Of a stretch of DNA of 64,000 nucleotides, positions 9,276-17,264 are shown piece after piece. The position numbers were made by a program, and so were the translations under genes. Source of the stretch: Cyanobacteria bacterium SIG26. Lineage in GTDB: Bacteria; Cyanobacteriota; Vampirovibrionia; Gastranaerophilales; Gastranaerophilaceae. How positions within the stretch are numbered: the first letter of the stretch is position 1; every line of letters starts with the position of its first letter. The stretch lies in the NCBI GenBank assembly GCA_015152555.1, contig SUTS01000012.1, forward strand, positions 18,417 through 82,416, written 5' to 3'. The notes under the pieces were generated by a model. That model did no database searches. It was not told the origin of the DNA and worked only from the letters and a program-made list of their open reading frames with translations.

Positions 9276-10612
9276 TTTTTACATATTCCTCTTTTTATAT
9301 TTTCTAAAATTTGTTCAAATTTCATTGAACGAGATGCCTTCAAGAATATTGTATAACTGTTATTTAGATTTTCAAGAATGTAACAGGATACATCTTCGAT
9401 TGAGTTAAAATGAATAGCTTCAATCTTATTATTAGTAAGGCTTTTATTAATTTCTTTTGATAGGTCACCTACTGTCAAATACTTAACTTTTTTATTAAGT
9501 TTACTTAAGAAAACCCCGACTTGCTTGTGGTATTCTTTTTCATTTTCTCCAAGTTCGCCCATATCCCCAAGTACAACTACTGGGTTTTTGTATAGCTCGA
9601 TAAAAGTTTTAACAGAAGCTTTCATCGAGTCAGGGTTTGCGTTGTAGCTATCGTTTATGAACTTTATTCCACAAATGTTTTCTATTTCCCAACGTTTTTC
9701 AATCGGTTTATAAGAACGTAGTCCACGTTTGATTTCTTCACTTGTCATCCCAAGTTTATGCCCAAGTTCAATTGCAGCTAAGGCATTTTCAATGTTATAA
9801 TCACCCTCAACATTTAATTCATAAATTTCTGTTTTATATTCAAATTTTGAGTATGATGGAGCTTTTTCTAATATTTTAACGTCATTAAGAGTGTAATAGC
9901 AGGTTTCTCCGCTAAAATTGTTGTGTCTTTTTATTATTTCTTGATTATTAGCAATTAGAGTTCCGTTTGTTTTTAAACCTTTTGTAATTTCGCATTTTGC
10001 AATTGCAATATTGTCCAAAGAACCTAATCGACCGACATGAGCGGTTCCGGAGTTTGTGATTATTGCAAAATCCGGATTTAAGTGTGTCGAAATTAATTCT
10101 ATTTCGCCTAATCCTCTCATTCCCATTTCTACAATTAATGCTTGGGTGTCTGCGGGCATTGTTAATACCGTTTGGCAAAATCCTATTTCATTATTGTGAT
10201 TGGAGTATGTTTTATGAGTGTTAAACTTTTCTTTTAATACAGAATATACGATTTCTTTAGTTGTAGTTTTTCCGGAGCTTCCTGTTATACCCACCGTAAT
10301 TGGGGCGATTTTTGTTTTGTAATATTTTGCGAGTTTTAAATAGTAATCCAAAGTGTTTTGAGTTTTTATAACTATTTGAGCTTTGTCATACACTTTTTCT
10401 TCCGAGGTAATATAACCCACAGCACCTGCATTTAGGGCCTGTTCTATAAATAATTCGCCGTCAAAGTTAGCACCTTTAAGGGGTAAATAGATGTCTCCAT
10501 TTTGGATAGTTCTGGTATCTGTAGAAATCCCGTAATCGACAGAATTGTTTTCTATATCCCTAAGTATTATTGCCCCTGTTGAATTTATTAATTCTTCTTT
10601 CTTAAACCTCAT
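9272..10612 (-). CDS. murF: UDP-MurNAc-tripeptide--D-Ala-D-Ala ligase
   Basis: Adds the D-Ala-D-Ala dipeptide to the UDP-MurNAc tripeptide, completing the pentapeptide. The 446 residues include the N-terminal substrate domain with DTRTIQNGDIYLPLKG, the ATP loop GITGSSGKTTT (residues 108-118), and the signature NDSYNANPDS. It is the first gene of a five-gene minus-strand operon with overlaps or 1-nt gaps throughout. The remaining cell-wall cluster genes (murC, murB, murE, ddl, ftsQAZ) are not in the window, so the classical cluster is split here. The region upstream is shared with the divergent rplU promoter. Confidence 0.97.
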   Translation of the reverse strand: MRFKKEELINSTGAIILRDIENNSVDYGISTDTRTIQNGDIYLPLKGANFDGELFIEQALNAGAVGYITSEEKVYDKAQIVIKTQNTLDYYLKLAKYYKTKIAPITVGITGSSGKTTTKEIVYSVLKEKFNTHKTYSNHNNEIGFCQTVLTMPADTQALIVEMGMRGLGEIELISTHLNPDFAIITNSGTAHVGRLGSLDNIAIAKCEITKGLKTNGTLIANNQEIIKRHNNFSGETCYYTLNDVKILEKAPSYSKFEYKTEIYELNVEGDYNIENALAAIELGHKLGMTSEEIKRGLRSYKPIEKRWEIENICGIKFINDSYNANPDSMKASVKTFIELYKNPVVVLGDMGELGENEKEYHKQVGVFLSKLNKKVKYLTVGDLSKEINKSLTNNKIEAIHFNSIEDVSCYILENLNNSYTIFLKASRSMKFEQILENIKRGICKK

Positions 10613-10672
10613 ATTTTAATAATACTGCAAAAGTTCTTCTTGGGCTATAACGTTAATAAATATTAAAACTAC

Positions 10673-10701
10673 TTGACATTGACTTTTGACTGGGTGATAA
10701 T
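10673..10701 (+). promoter_or_regulatory. Strong sigma-70 promoter of rplU-rpmA
   Basis: TTGACA, a 17-nt spacer and GATAAT give a near-consensus promoter about 80 nt before the rplU start. It is among the clearest sigma-70 promoters in the window, as expected for ribosomal protein genes. Confidence 0.7.
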
Positions 10702-10711
10702 TGCTATACGT

Positions 10712-10769
10712 GATTACTCGGGTCACTCGTTTATAAAACCCCAATAGGGTTACGATACCCACAAGCGAA
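10712..10769 (+). promoter_or_regulatory. Structured rplU leader, candidate L21-type autoregulatory element
   Basis: The ~75-nt leader between the promoter and rplU holds several short inverted repeats. These are GTGA with TCAC (about 10711-10727), AACCC-CAAT-AGGGTT (about 10737-10751), and an alternative GGGT-TACGAT-ACCC that shares sequence with the second. The mutually exclusive pairing of the last two is the kind of arrangement used in ribosomal-protein leader autoregulation. It does not obviously match a leader I can name, and base pairing was judged by eye. Confidence 0.35.
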
Positions 10770-10780
10770 AGGAAATATAA

Positions 10781-11131
10781 ATGTACGCAATTATTGAAAC
10801 CGGCGGAAAACAATACCAAGTAGAGGAAGGTCGCTACGTTGATATTGAACTATTAGACGGTGAAGCAGATTCAAAAGTTGTTTTTGACAACATCGTTATG
10901 ATTGTAAACGGTAAAAAATCTAAAGTAGGACAACCTTATGTTTCAGGTGCTTCTGCTGAAGGTAAAATTATGATGAACGGTAAAGCTAAGAAAATTATCG
11001 TTTACAAACAAAGACCTAAAAAAGGTTACAGAAAAAAACAAGGCCACAGACAAAACTTTACAAGAGTTATGATTTCTAAAATCAGAACTTCAGCTAAGAA
11101 ATCTGCGGCAGAAGAAACAGCTGCTGAATAA
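10781..11131 (+). CDS. rplU: 50S ribosomal protein L21
   Basis: Large-subunit ribosomal protein that binds 23S rRNA near L20. It starts [20 protein letters not shown], the family hallmark, and carries the C-terminal rRNA-binding stretch [19 protein letters not shown] in [16 protein letters not shown] (about residues 82-97). At 116 residues it is slightly longer than the ~103-residue E. coli protein because of an Ala/Glu-rich tail ([11 protein letters not shown]). AAAGGAA precedes the ATG. It is co-transcribed with rpmA 49 nt downstream, the nearly universal order. Confidence 0.97.
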   Translation: MYAIIETGGKQYQVEEGRYVDIELLDGEADSKVVFDNIVMIVNGKKSKVGQPYVSGASAEGKIMMNGKAKKIIVYKQRPKKGYRKKQGHRQNFTRVMISKIRTSAKKSAAEETAAE

Positions 11132-11180
11132 GTAGCCTATCGTATAAGTACAACAGTTAGTAAAAAGGAGAAAATGAAAA

Positions 11181-11435
11181 ATGGCACATAAGAAAGGGAT
11201 GGGATCTACCCGTAACGGCCGTGACTCCGAAGCTAAGCGTTTAGGCGTTAAGAAATTCGGCGGAGAAGTTGTTAAAGCTGGTAATATCCTTGTTAGACAA
11301 AGAGGAACTAAAATTCACCCTGGTAACAATGTTGGTATCGGTTCAGATGATACATTATTTGCATTGATTGACGGTGTGGTAAAATTCGAACCTCACAGAC
11401 GTGACAGAAAACAAGTTAGTGTTTACGCAGTGTAG
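11181..11435 (+). CDS. rpmA: 50S ribosomal protein L27
   Basis: L27 reaches the peptidyl-transferase centre with its N-terminal tail. The 84-residue protein starts directly [17 protein letters not shown], so it lacks the cleavable N-terminal extension seen in many Firmicutes. The glycine-rich core [19 protein letters not shown] is canonical. AAAAGGAG lies upstream. Second gene of the rplU operon; it is followed by a strong terminator. Confidence 0.97.
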   Translation: MAHKKGMGSTRNGRDSEAKRLGVKKFGGEVVKAGNILVRQRGTKIHPGNNVGIGSDDTLFALIDGVVKFEPHRRDRKQVSVYAV

Positions 11436-11453
11436 TTTGATTTAAAGAATAAA

Positions 11454-11495
11454 TAAATAGGGACAAGTTAATTACTAACTTGTCCCTATTTAATA
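11454..11495 (+). terminator. Strong (probably bidirectional) rho-independent terminator after rpmA
   Basis: A perfect 17-bp inverted repeat (TAAATAGGGACAAGTTA and its complement) encloses a 5-nt loop, with A-rich and T-rich flanks. It lies between rpmA and the convergent small gene ending at 11506, so it can serve both strands. Confidence 0.8.
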
Positions 11496-11505
11496 TGCTA
11501 TACTT

Positions 11506-11805
11506 TTAGTCACAAAATAAAGCTTCTTGTTTATCTAAAGCTTTGTCTAAATGTGCATAAGTCGTATATTCTTCATCTGTAGGATTAAGTTGCCCGAAAT
11601 TACCGTATTTTGGAGCTTCGAAATCAAAATGTGGCAAAAGCTCTACTAATCCCGGAATTTGTTTTTCTACGATAATACCGTTGTTTGCAGTATTTGCAAA
11701 TCCATCTCCAAATGCGGCAATTTTTTGCTCGTTTTTGACGATGTTGTTAAACCCAATTAGTTTGGCTTGATTGATGTTATTTGTACCTTCAATTCTGTGA
11801 CTCAT
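11506..11805 (-). CDS. Hypothetical 99-residue protein
   Basis: I do not recognise this family. The ORF starts MSHRIEGTNNINQAK with a good ribosome site (GGAGAGAATCT) and ends at a shared terminator. The protein is soluble-looking, Asn-rich and mildly acidic, with no membrane segment or signal peptide. Its C-terminal half contains YGNFGQLNPTDEEY. It lies 85 nt downstream of dapL on the same strand, with no strong terminator visible between them, so read-through is possible. The clear ribosome site and normal codon use support a real gene. Confidence 0.7.
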   Translation of the reverse strand: MSHRIEGTNNINQAKLIGFNNIVKNEQKIAAFGDGFANTANNGIIVEKQIPGLVELLPHFDFEAPKYGNFGQLNPTDEEYTTYAHLDKALDKQEALFCD

Positions 11806-11890
11806 AGATTCTCTCCATATTACTCTCTATGATTTAATAAAGTTTTTTTGAATGTCATATTTTCACAGAATATGTATAATGTAACATTTC

Positions 11891-13072
11891 TTAATTAAGA
11901 AGTTTATCTAATCTTTCAGCGGCTTCTTGTGTGTTTTCACGGCTGCCGAATGATGTCAATCTAAAGTAGCCTTCTCCGTTTTTACCAAATCCGGATCCCG
12001 GTGTTCCAACAATTTGTACGTTTTCTAATAAGTAGTCAAAGAATTCCCAAGAAGTCATATTGTTTGGACATTTTAGCCAAATGTAAGGTGATTGTTTCCC
12101 GCCAATATGCCAAATGTTGTGTTTCTTTAAAACGTCAGATATAATTTTTGCATTTTCTTTGTAGTAGTTTAAGTTTTCTTGGATTTCTTTTTGACCTTCT
12201 TTTGTAAATACTGCTTCTGCTCCGCGTTGGATTATGTATGGAACGCCGTTAAATTTTGTTGTTTGGCGGCGTAACCACATTTTATTTATATTTACATTTT
12301 CAAATTCAAGGTCTTTTGGCACTACTGTATAGCCACATCTTGTGCCTGTGAATCCTGCCGTTTTAGATAATGAACAAAATTCTATCGCACAAGTTTTTGC
12401 ACCATCTATTTCAAAAATACTTCTTGGTAATGTTTCGTCAGTTATAAAACATTCATAAGCACTGTCAAATAAAATAATAGCATTATTGTTATTTGCATAA
12501 TCAATCCAAGCTTTCAATTGGTCTTTATTGTATACGGCACCGGTCGGATTGTTTGGTGAACATAAGTAAATAATATCTGCTTTAATTGTAGTGTCAGGTA
12601 ATGGTAGAAAGTTATTGTCAGCGTTAGCGTTTGCGTAAATAATCTTTCTGCCGGCCATAGTATTTGTGTCCACATATACCGGATAAACAGGATCCGGAAC
12701 AAGTACAGTGTTATCAAAGTCGAATAAATCCAAAATGTTACCTAAATCAGACTTTGCACCATCAGAAATAAAGATTTCATCTAAATCTAAAACAACATTA
12801 TGAGATAAATAGTATTGTTGAATTTTTGTTTTTAAAAAATCATAACCTTGCTCAGGGCCGTAACCTCTAAATGTTTCTTTTATTCCCATTTCATCAGCCG
12901 CTGCTTTAATAGCTTCAACAACAGTTTTGCACAAAGGTAATGTAACGTCACCAATCCCTAATCTGATAATCTTTTTATCTGTGTTATTTTGCGCAAATTC
13001 ATTTACTTTTTTAGCAATTGTTGAAAACAAATAACTTTCTGCTATATTTTGATAATTTTTATTAATATTCAT
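11891..13072 (-). CDS. dapL: LL-diaminopimelate aminotransferase
   Basis: PLP-dependent class I aminotransferase that converts tetrahydrodipicolinate directly to LL-diaminopimelate. It bypasses the acyl-blocked DapD/C/E route and supplies lysine and peptidoglycan cross-bridges. The 393 residues carry family marks: SYLFSTIAKKVNEF, IIRLGIGDVTLPL, GYGPEQGYDFLK, FISDGAKSDLGNI, the PNNPTG loop, and SLSKTAGFTGTRCGY with the Schiff-base lysine. The enzyme is typical of cyanobacteria, plants and chlamydiae, which helps place the organism. A TATAAT box and a perfect 21-bp dyad lie upstream, suggesting the gene is controlled by a dimeric regulator. Confidence 0.95.
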   Translation of the reverse strand: MNINKNYQNIAESYLFSTIAKKVNEFAQNNTDKKIIRLGIGDVTLPLCKTVVEAIKAAADEMGIKETFRGYGPEQGYDFLKTKIQQYYLSHNVVLDLDEIFISDGAKSDLGNILDLFDFDNTVLVPDPVYPVYVDTNTMAGRKIIYANANADNNFLPLPDTTIKADIIYLCSPNNPTGAVYNKDQLKAWIDYANNNNAIILFDSAYECFITDETLPRSIFEIDGAKTCAIEFCSLSKTAGFTGTRCGYTVVPKDLEFENVNINKMWLRRQTTKFNGVPYIIQRGAEAVFTKEGQKEIQENLNYYKENAKIISDVLKKHNIWHIGGKQSPYIWLKCPNNMTSWEFFDYLLENVQIVGTPGSGFGKNGEGYFRLTSFGSRENTQEAAERLDKLLN

Positions 13073-13110
13073 TTTAATATACTCCCTGATCTTATTTCTA
13101 TGCTTTTTAT

Positions 13111-13116
13111 ATTATA
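13111..13116 (-). promoter_or_regulatory. -10 box of dapL
   Basis: A perfect TATAAT read on the minus strand, about 40 nt before the dapL ATG. The -35 zone has no good consensus and falls inside the adjacent dyad, which suggests regulated initiation. Confidence 0.5.
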
Positions 13117-13122
13117 AAACAT

Positions 13123-13143
13123 ATTTACAACATTGTTGTAAAT
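13123..13143. promoter_or_regulatory. Perfect 21-bp dyad, operator candidate upstream of dapL
   Basis: ATTTACAACA-T-TGTTGTAAAT is a perfect inverted repeat with a single central base. It is centred just upstream of the dapL -10 box, over its -35 region, and also lies upstream of the divergent uridine kinase-like gene. This symmetry and placement are typical of an operator for a dimeric helix-turn-helix repressor or activator. No regulator gene is adjacent, so the cognate protein is unknown. Confidence 0.5.
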
Positions 13144-13261
13144 GTAAAATTATATTTACTTATTTTAACATTTTGACAAAAAATATTTTATTTCGGATTT
13201 TATTTTGATATAGTCATAGGAAAGACTATCTGTGTAGTAATGAAATTTAAAAAAGGAAGTT

Positions 13262-14146
13262 ATGGCAGAATATATCTTAGAAAAAACAAAAACGCAAAAT
13301 GGTTTATTTACGCGTAAAATGTATGTTTCTACTCCGTTTAATAGAGTTCAAGCTGTAGAAGAAAGATTGAAAAGAATATTTGAAGATGAATTAAAATCAG
13401 AAGGGTCAATTTTAGTAAGTTATAAGCCTGAAGTTTTGTCAAAGTTGGCGAAATATTTGTCAGGACAAATTTCTCGCGCAGCTTCTATTGGTATTGCAGG
13501 TGAAACTGCCAGTGGAAAGTCAACTATTACACTTGATATTATTGATACAATTAAATCATTTGCTACAGAGTTTGAAATTGAAGATGTTATAACCCGAGTT
13601 AATACGGATGATTATTACTACGATAGATCTGAAATGGTTAAAGCTGCCGGGAGTTTTGCGGAGTTTGCGAAAAATTATGATTTAGATGTTCCGCAAGCTT
13701 TAGAATTAGAATTGATGAGCAAACATATAAAACAGTTATTGGCAGGTGAATCCGTACTGCTTCCAAAATATGATATGTCAGGTACGGCATTACGTTTTGA
13801 TGATTTTACTCCTGCAAGTCCTTCAAAAATAATTATTTCAGAAGGTTTGTTTGCCTTAACTGAAAAAATTAAAGATGCGTTTGATTTTAAAATTTATGTA
13901 GATGTTAAACCAGAAGTTCAAAAAGAAAGATTTTTTGTTCGCGCTGAAGAAAGAGGGTTAGGCGAATCTGCAGACGGAATTTATCAAAATGCATCTCAGA
14001 AGGCTGAAATATATATCAGACCGTGCAAAACAGAAGCGGATATTGTTCTTTCCGGAGAAGCTGTACGTGCAAGGTATAAAGCTTTTATGAACAAACTTAT
14101 TTCTATTGCTCAACAAGAAAATTTTAGAAATAAGATTATAATGTAG
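13262..14146 (+). CDS. Uridine kinase / phosphoribulokinase family P-loop kinase
   Basis: A 294-residue P-loop kinase with a ~70-residue N-terminal extension before the Walker A motif GETASGKST (residues 80-88). The sequence NTDDYYYDRS resembles the substrate-binding DD-Y-Y segment of uridine kinases, and ISEGLFAL fits the family's following strand. The LID-like region holds KERFFVRAEERG and the arginine RPCKTEAD. The start is supported by AAAAAAGGAAGTT. The family phosphorylates uridine/cytidine in most bacteria. The N-terminal extension is unusual for Udk and resembles the extended UPRT/threonyl-tRNA-synthetase-linked kinases, so the substrate is uncertain. Divergent from dapL with a shared dyad between them. 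Confidence 0.8.
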   Translation: MAEYILEKTKTQNGLFTRKMYVSTPFNRVQAVEERLKRIFEDELKSEGSILVSYKPEVLSKLAKYLSGQISRAASIGIAGETASGKSTITLDIIDTIKSFATEFEIEDVITRVNTDDYYYDRSEMVKAAGSFAEFAKNYDLDVPQALELELMSKHIKQLLAGESVLLPKYDMSGTALRFDDFTPASPSKIIISEGLFALTEKIKDAFDFKIYVDVKPEVQKERFFVRAEERGLGESADGIYQNASQKAEIYIRPCKTEADIVLSGEAVRARYKAFMNKLISIAQQENFRNKIIM

Positions 14147-14256
14147 TTTTCTGTTAAGATATATAACTGGATATATTTTTTATCTTTTTAAATATCTTTT
14201 TTTTTGTTACCATGGATCAAGTGATACTTAATATAATTATTTGATTACCTTTTAGA

Positions 14257-15168
14257 ATGAATATAAATAGTTTGCATAATCATCCGGTATCGAGTACTAA
14301 TTATTGGATTTTTCCGGTTGATAATAATAAAAATAACTGTGTAAATAATGATTGTAAGTATGTAGACCCTTTGGCAAAATGGCCTTTACGTGGCTTGGGG
14401 TATACTAATGATATCGGTATTGCAATAAATGAGATTGCGCCAACTGCAGCAAGACTGTTTTGGGTTCCTGCTCTGTTATATTTTGGAGCAGATGTTTATG
14501 ATAAATATAAAAATAAGGGTAATAAATATGATCCAAATGCTAATAGGGCTTTTTCTCAAGCTATATTTCAAGCAATGGCCAGTATAGTTTTGCCGACTGT
14601 TTCCGGACACGTTGGTCAAAGTGTTTTTGCTGAGCTTGCAAGATTTAAAAAAGCAAAATTATCTACTAATGCAAAGGAGCAAACTTTACGTTATATTATG
14701 GCACACGCTGCTGGTCACGAAATCTTTGTTGATGGTGTTGAGAAAGATAATGCTCGCGAAATGTTCGATAAGAGATTTGGTATTTTTTACGACAAAAAGC
14801 AAAGGTATTATAAGAAAAATAATTTATTTTCAAAAACTTGGGATTTTTTACTTGCTAATTCTCAGAAGGGTGCTATTGCAAAATCAGATGAAAATCTTTT
14901 AAAAACTTATGCAAAAGAGCAGTTTGATGAGTTATTGACAAAATGTTCTGATATGAATATGTTAAAGAAAGTAGTTGATAAAAAAATATTTAAACTAAAA
15001 TCGTGGAAGTCATTGGGAGCTTTTACATTCTTGCTTATGAGTGTAAAGCCTATTGATGAATTCGTTGAAAATATCTTAATTAAACAAGTTGTCGAACCTC
15101 AAGTTGATAAAATTGATTTTAGTAAAGTTACTATTTCAAATTTTATAAAGTCAAAGGAGCTAACTTAG
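14257..15168 (+). CDS. Hypothetical protein with hydrophobic segments (orphan)
   Basis: A 303-residue protein that I do not recognise. The first ~45 residues are Asn-rich and look disordered (MNINSLHNHPVSSTNYW). Amphipathic or weakly hydrophobic segments follow near LFWVPALLYFGADVY and AIFQAMASIVLPTVSGHVGQ, then a Lys-rich helical C-terminal half. There is no signal peptide and only a weak ribosome site, as for the other orphan proteins of this type here (35800-37515, 46107-48227, 51397-53808). It is convergent with the next gene, with stop codons overlapping by 4 nt. Membrane association is inferred only from hydrophobicity. Confidence 0.75.
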   Translation: MNINSLHNHPVSSTNYWIFPVDNNKNNCVNNDCKYVDPLAKWPLRGLGYTNDIGIAINEIAPTAARLFWVPALLYFGADVYDKYKNKGNKYDPNANRAFSQAIFQAMASIVLPTVSGHVGQSVFAELARFKKAKLSTNAKEQTLRYIMAHAAGHEIFVDGVEKDNAREMFDKRFGIFYDKKQRYYKKNNLFSKTWDFLLANSQKGAIAKSDENLLKTYAKEQFDELLTKCSDMNMLKKVVDKKIFKLKSWKSLGAFTFLLMSVKPIDEFVENILIKQVVEPQVDKIDFSKVTISNFIKSKELT

Positions 15169-16838
15169 ACTCTTGTATGTGTTTTTGAGCTAATCTCTTG
15201 CGTGATTTTTTCTATTGAAGGTTTCCAGTCGTTCATTGTTTCGTTTATAAATGGTTTAACAGAGGTGTACCAACCGGTTTTTCCTTCCGGCAAACCAAAC
15301 CACCTAAAATCGTAGTGGTTATTAAATAAGCCGTATACTTCTTTGCCCATTGCGGCTGCTAAATTTAGTATGCAGTTATCCGTGCTTATTATAACATCGC
15401 AATTTTCAATAATAGCTGCGGTATGGGCAAACGTCTTAAATTCATCTGTTAAATTGTGGACATGATTTTTGGTAAAATTTTTAAATTGATCATCTGCAAC
15501 GTCTTTTGTAAGAGAATAGATTTCAATGTCTTTCAATTTATCAAGTGGTAAAAGTTGTTCTATATTTATATTACGAGTTTTGTTCCCTGAAATATTACCG
15601 GCAAAAGCAATTCCGATTTTTAATTTATCGTTATTAAAGTATTTTTCTTTGTAAGTTTTAACTAAATTTTCATCGGCTTTAATATAACCCGCGCCAACAC
15701 ATAATTCTTTACCTGAGAGTTTTAGAGTTGTAGTTACAGACATTGCCGGAATGTGATAATCAAATTTTAAAGTGTTCAGATTGACTGAGGTTTTTGGATA
15801 AACCTCTATACCGAACTCGTTATTTTTTAATAAATCATAAATTTGGTCTTGTACAACAAAAATGACCTTTTTAGCAATATTTGTCAGCTTCGGAATATGT
15901 CCCCAAGCTAAAAATGTGTCGCCATAACCTTGTTCACAATGCACAAGTAGAGTGGCTTTTGTAAGCTTTTTCTTACCATCCCAAACCGGTTTTGTAATAA
16001 CAGGATAATATGTCCTATTGTGTTCTTTTTGGAATCGGGAATCATAATATTTATGCCAATTTTCGAAATCGCTTGTCCGTAAACAAAATGCCGCGAAATC
16101 GTATTTGTCATCATTATTAAGCACATTAAGTTCAAGTAATTTATCCCAGTGTTTTTTAGAGATTTCAAATTCATTTGCTTTTGTTGCCATAATTGTAGCG
16201 TTTTTATGGTATAAACGGGTATTAGGCTCCATAAATGCGGCTTTTTCAAAACATTCAAGAGATTTTAGACAATCTTGCCTGTTCAAAGTTTGTTCAGAAT
16301 AATATGTGTTATAATAACATCCTAATTGGTTCCATTCGTTAGCTGTAATTGTGTTTTGGGGTTTGTTTTCAATGTATTTTTTGTAACTTGCAAGGGCATA
16401 TTTTATATTCTTTTGTTTATTATATGTTTCACTTAATAATTTGTTAATCTCGTTGTTCTCATTGGCAAGTGTTTCTAAATACACTAATAAATCTACCTCC
16501 AAATCAAACATGTTTAATTCATCTAAACATTTTATGTAGTTTTTTATTATAGAGATTGTCCTTTCATGTTTGAATAATGCGGTATAGCAAATTAGGGCGT
16601 TTGGCCAATCTTGGTTGTCAAAATATTTTTTTGCCAGTTTATCTAAAAGCACTGTGAAAAACAGTGAAGAAGCTTGAATTTCATCATCAGCAAGAGTCTT
16701 GTACTTTCTGATCTTTCTTGCCGATATTAAATCGTTTTGGTAGTTTTCAAAATAATTTATACCTTCAAGTACTTTTTCTTGTTCCAGTAGTGCTACCCAT
16801 ATTGAACGGTTTAATTTTAATAATAAAAAATTATCCAT
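15165..16838 (-). CDS. TPR-repeat protein with C-terminal GT9/heptosyltransferase-like domain
   Basis: The 557-residue chain has an all-helical N-terminal part (about residues 30-270) with TPR-like pairs such as YFDNQDWPNALICYTALF and CLKSLECFEKAAFMEPN. A glycosyltransferase-B-like domain follows from about residue 285: LLVHCEQGYGDTFLAW, then LKIGIAFAGN, and a C-terminal donor-site region with ENCDVIISTDNCILNLAAAMGKEVYGL. This TPR plus ADP-heptose:LPS heptosyltransferase-like architecture is widespread in bacteria and probably modifies glycans or proteins. The exact acceptor is unknown. It appears monocistronic, and the repeat patch lies upstream. Confidence 0.8.
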   Translation of the reverse strand: MDNFLLLKLNRSIWVALLEQEKVLEGINYFENYQNDLISARKIRKYKTLADDEIQASSLFFTVLLDKLAKKYFDNQDWPNALICYTALFKHERTISIIKNYIKCLDELNMFDLEVDLLVYLETLANENNEINKLLSETYNKQKNIKYALASYKKYIENKPQNTITANEWNQLGCYYNTYYSEQTLNRQDCLKSLECFEKAAFMEPNTRLYHKNATIMATKANEFEISKKHWDKLLELNVLNNDDKYDFAAFCLRTSDFENWHKYYDSRFQKEHNRTYYPVITKPVWDGKKKLTKATLLVHCEQGYGDTFLAWGHIPKLTNIAKKVIFVVQDQIYDLLKNNEFGIEVYPKTSVNLNTLKFDYHIPAMSVTTTLKLSGKELCVGAGYIKADENLVKTYKEKYFNNDKLKIGIAFAGNISGNKTRNINIEQLLPLDKLKDIEIYSLTKDVADDQFKNFTKNHVHNLTDEFKTFAHTAAIIENCDVIISTDNCILNLAAAMGKEVYGLFNNHYDFRWFGLPEGKTGWYTSVKPFINETMNDWKPSIEKITQEISSKTHTRV

Positions 16839-17108
16839 ATAAAGCCCTCAGATTCAGTATTAATTTTAGACTAAAATTTGTAGATATTCAAGTTGTTGAT
16901 ATTTCTTATTATTTGTTTTTTTTTTGTGAGTGTAGTATCTTCACCCCATTCTAATCTTCCAATATCCATTCCTGAGGATGACATGATGCGTTAGGATGAC
17001 ATGGGAAGGGGTAGGGGTGACACAGTTTATTCCTTCCCTGGATGGGGAAGGTTAGGATGGGGTGATAGGGTCGGTGATATTTATAACAAACTTAATAGAT
17101 CCTTCGCT
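16839..17108. repeat. GC-richer intergenic patch with direct and inverted short repeats
   Basis: No gene is supported here. After ~90 nt of AT-rich sequence, the patch from about 16940 turns GC-rich. It repeats variants of GAGGATGACATG and TTAGGATGACATG (about 16973-17002), then an inverted repeat CCTTCCC-TGGAT-GGGGAAGG (about 17032-17050) followed by GTTAGGATGGGGTGAT. Related words reappear at 27770-27880. Base composition is unlike the neighbouring genes. Confidence 0.65.
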
Positions 17109-17264
17109 CCCCTCAGGATGATGAAAGACGGGAAGGTTATTAACATCAATACATTTACCCCCCTCAGGATGATGAAAGAGCGAACAGGTGAAAGGGAATC
17201 CAAAATTTACCCCTCAGAATGACAAGGGTCGAACAGGGCGGGAAGACATTAATGTATTTACCCC
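17109..17264. repeat. Degenerate tandem array with ~51-nt period
   Basis: Three units begin with CCCCTCAG(G/A)ATGA at 17109, 17160 and 17210, and a fourth start (CCCC) is at 17261. Each unit ends in a TTTAC-like pentanucleotide and shares inner words such as GAACAGG and CGGGAAG. The array runs right up to the stop codon of the 815-residue gene (stop at 17265-17267). A unit of the same length and sequence occurs in inverted orientation near 27523-27589. Confidence 0.7.

Noticed and set aside
10616..10819. 67-residue minus-strand ORF over the rplU promoter
   Set aside because: It covers a near-consensus promoter, the rplU leader and the rplU start, and has no ribosome site.
17001..17222. 73-residue ORF inside the GC-rich repeat patch
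   Set aside because: It is made of repeat units with skewed composition and no ribosome site; frame is open only because the period is a multiple of three.
17109..17264. 51-nt repeats as a CRISPR array
   Set aside because: There are no alternating conserved repeats and unique spacers; the units are degenerate over their full length and no cas gene is nearby.
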